Shown here piece after piece: positions 33,400-34,824 of a stretch of 34,824 nucleotides of DNA; position 1 is the stretch's first letter; every line of letters starts with the position of its first letter. The translations under genes were made by a program, and so were the position numbers. The stretch spans positions 1 to 34,824 of the forward strand of contig CANHZX010000007.1 of assembly GCA_947465215.1 (NCBI GenBank). The letters run 5' to 3'. Under the pieces are notes generated by a model. It was not told where the DNA came from and did not search any database. It saw nothing but the letters and a program-made list of their open reading frames with translations. Source of the DNA: Betaproteobacteria bacterium. GTDB taxonomy: Bacteria > Pseudomonadota > Gammaproteobacteria > Burkholderiales > SG8-41.

Positions 33400-34824
33400 A
33401 TGGATAACAACACCTTGCAGCGCTACCGTATGTTCATCGGCGGCGAATGGGTTGAAGCCGCTGGTGGTGAACATTTCTCCAGTGACAATCCTTATACCGG
33501 CAAACCCTGGGCATCGATTCCGCGCGGCGGCGCTGCAGATGCGGCGCGCGCCGTTGAAGCGGCGCACAAAGCGCTGACCAGAGGTGAATGGCCCAAGTGC
33601 AACGCCACCAAACGCGGTGCGCTGCTGCGCAAGCTCGGCGACCTGATCACCGAGCATTCCAAAGCGCTCGCTGAAACGGAAGTCCGCGATAACGGCAAGC
33701 TGTATGCGGAGATGAGTGCGCAAACCGCATACATGGCGCAGTGGTACTACTACTTCGGCGGACTCGCCGACAAAATTGAAGGTTCGGTGATACCGATCGA
33801 CAAGCCAGACACCTTCAACTACACGCGATACGAGCCGATGGGCGTGATCGCGATGATCATCCCCTGGAATTCGTCGCTGCTGTTGCTGGCGTGGAAACTG
33901 GCACCCGCCCTCGCCGCCGGCAACACGGTGGTGATCAAACCGTCGGAATACACCTCGGCCTCGGCGCTGGAGTTCATGAAGTTGATCGAAGCAGCAGGAT
34001 TTCCGCCTGGTGTCGTCAATGTTCTCACCGGCTTCGGCGCCGAAGTCGGCACGCCGCTGGTCGAACATCCGAAAGTCGCCAAGGTTGCCTTCACCGGCTC
34101 CGACGCCACCGGCCAGCGCATTTACGAAGCGGCGGCCAAGGGACTCAAACGCGTCAGCATGGAACTCGGTGGCAAGTCGCCGAACATCGTGTTCGACGAC
34201 GCGCACATCGACAACGCAGTCAAAGGCGTGATCTCCGGCATCTTCGCCGCCACCGGTCAGACCTGCATCGCCGGTTCACGCCTGCTGGTGCAGCAATCGA
34301 TTCACGATCAGTTTGTCGACAAGCTGGTGGCGCTGGCGAAGACCGCAACAATGGGTGACCCGATGAGCATGGATACCCAGGTTGGCCCGGTCACCAACCC
34401 GCCGCAGTTCAAAAAAATCCTCGACTACATCGATATCGCCAAGGGCGAAGGCGCCAAAGCAGTCCTCGGTGGCGCCAAGGCCACGCGCCCGGAATGCGGC
34501 AGCGGCTGGTTCGTCGAACCGACGATCTTCACCGGCGTCAACAATTCAATGCGCATCGCACAGGAGGAAGTCTTCGGGCCCGTGCTATCGGTGATTCCGT
34601 TCAAGGATGAAGAAGAAGCCGTCGCCATCGGCAACGACGTGGTCTATGGCCTCGCCGCCGGTGTATGGACGCAGAATATGCGTCGCGCCTTCCTGATGAG
34701 CGAAAAACTGCAGGCCGGCACCGTCTGGATCAATACCTACCGCGCGGTGTCCTTCATGTCGCCCTTCGGCGGTTACAAACGCTCAGGCATCGGCCGTGAA
34801 AGCGGCCAGGACATGATCTACGAA
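33400..34824 (+). CDS. NAD(P)-dependent aldehyde dehydrogenase, partial (runs off the window end)
   Basis: MDNNTLQRYRMFIGGEWVEA..., IIPWNSSLLLLAWKLAPALAAGNTVVIKPSEYT, VAFTGSD, SMELGGKSPNIVFDDAHID, GQTCIAGSRLLV (catalytic Cys), QEEVFGPVL. No stop before 34824, hence absent from the ORF track. Confidence 0.96.
   Translation, partial: MDNNTLQRYRMFIGGEWVEAAGGEHFSSDNPYTGKPWASIPRGGAADAARAVEAAHKALTRGEWPKCNATKRGALLRKLGDLITEHSKALAETEVRDNGKLYAEMSAQTAYMAQWYYYFGGLADKIEGSVIPIDKPDTFNYTRYEPMGVIAMIIPWNSSLLLLAWKLAPALAAGNTVVIKPSEYTSASALEFMKLIEAAGFPPGVVNVLTGFGAEVGTPLVEHPKVAKVAFTGSDATGQRIYEAAAKGLKRVSMELGGKSPNIVFDDAHIDNAVKGVISGIFAATGQTCIAGSRLLVQQSIHDQFVDKLVALAKTATMGDPMSMDTQVGPVTNPPQFKKILDYIDIAKGEGAKAVLGGAKATRPECGSGWFVEPTIFTGVNNSMRIAQEEVFGPVLSVIPFKDEEEAVAIGNDVVYGLAAGVWTQNMRRAFLMSEKLQAGTVWINTYRAVSFMSPFGGYKRSGIGRESGQDMIYE

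Noticed and set aside
1-34824. Search for CRISPR arrays, tRNAs, rRNAs, transposases, phage or defence genes, and tRNA-Sec or sel genes
   Set aside because: None recognised by eye in this window; the Sec machinery, if present, must be elsewhere in the genome.

Overview
A compact, high-GC proteobacterial (Burkholderiales-like, by gene content) chromosomal window. It has about 28 confidently readable CDSs and no visible tRNA, rRNA, CRISPR array or transposase. From left to right it contains: a SoeABC/DmsABC-like molybdoenzyme operon; a LOG-family protein; a DUF4139 protein; LemA plus a GIDE-like membrane protein with an EF-hand; an alpha/beta hydrolase; a Ser/Thr kinase with two C-terminal EF-hand loops; a FrnE/DsbA-family oxidoreductase; two coupled photolyase-family genes; an MmgE/PrpD plus tripartite tricarboxylate transporter (TTT) locus; an MmgE/PrpD plus MacAB-like efflux operon; a divergent citryl-CoA lyase-like gene; and a catabolic block (2-hydroxyacid oxidase, CoA transferase, acyl-CoA dehydrogenase, esterase, split TPP decarboxylase, aldehyde dehydrogenase). 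The most interesting observation is the FrnE/DsbA-family gene at 10377..11027 (-). It is interrupted by exactly one in-frame TGA, and that TGA sits at the first Cys of the CPWC active site (reads V-[TGA]-P-W-C-F-I-G-K-R). It has a good start codon and RBS upstream, an intact frame downstream, and hairpin-forming sequence just after the TGA. This is a strong candidate selenoprotein (UPWC) that the ORF track truncates. All assignments come from reading motifs by eye; no searches or folding were run.
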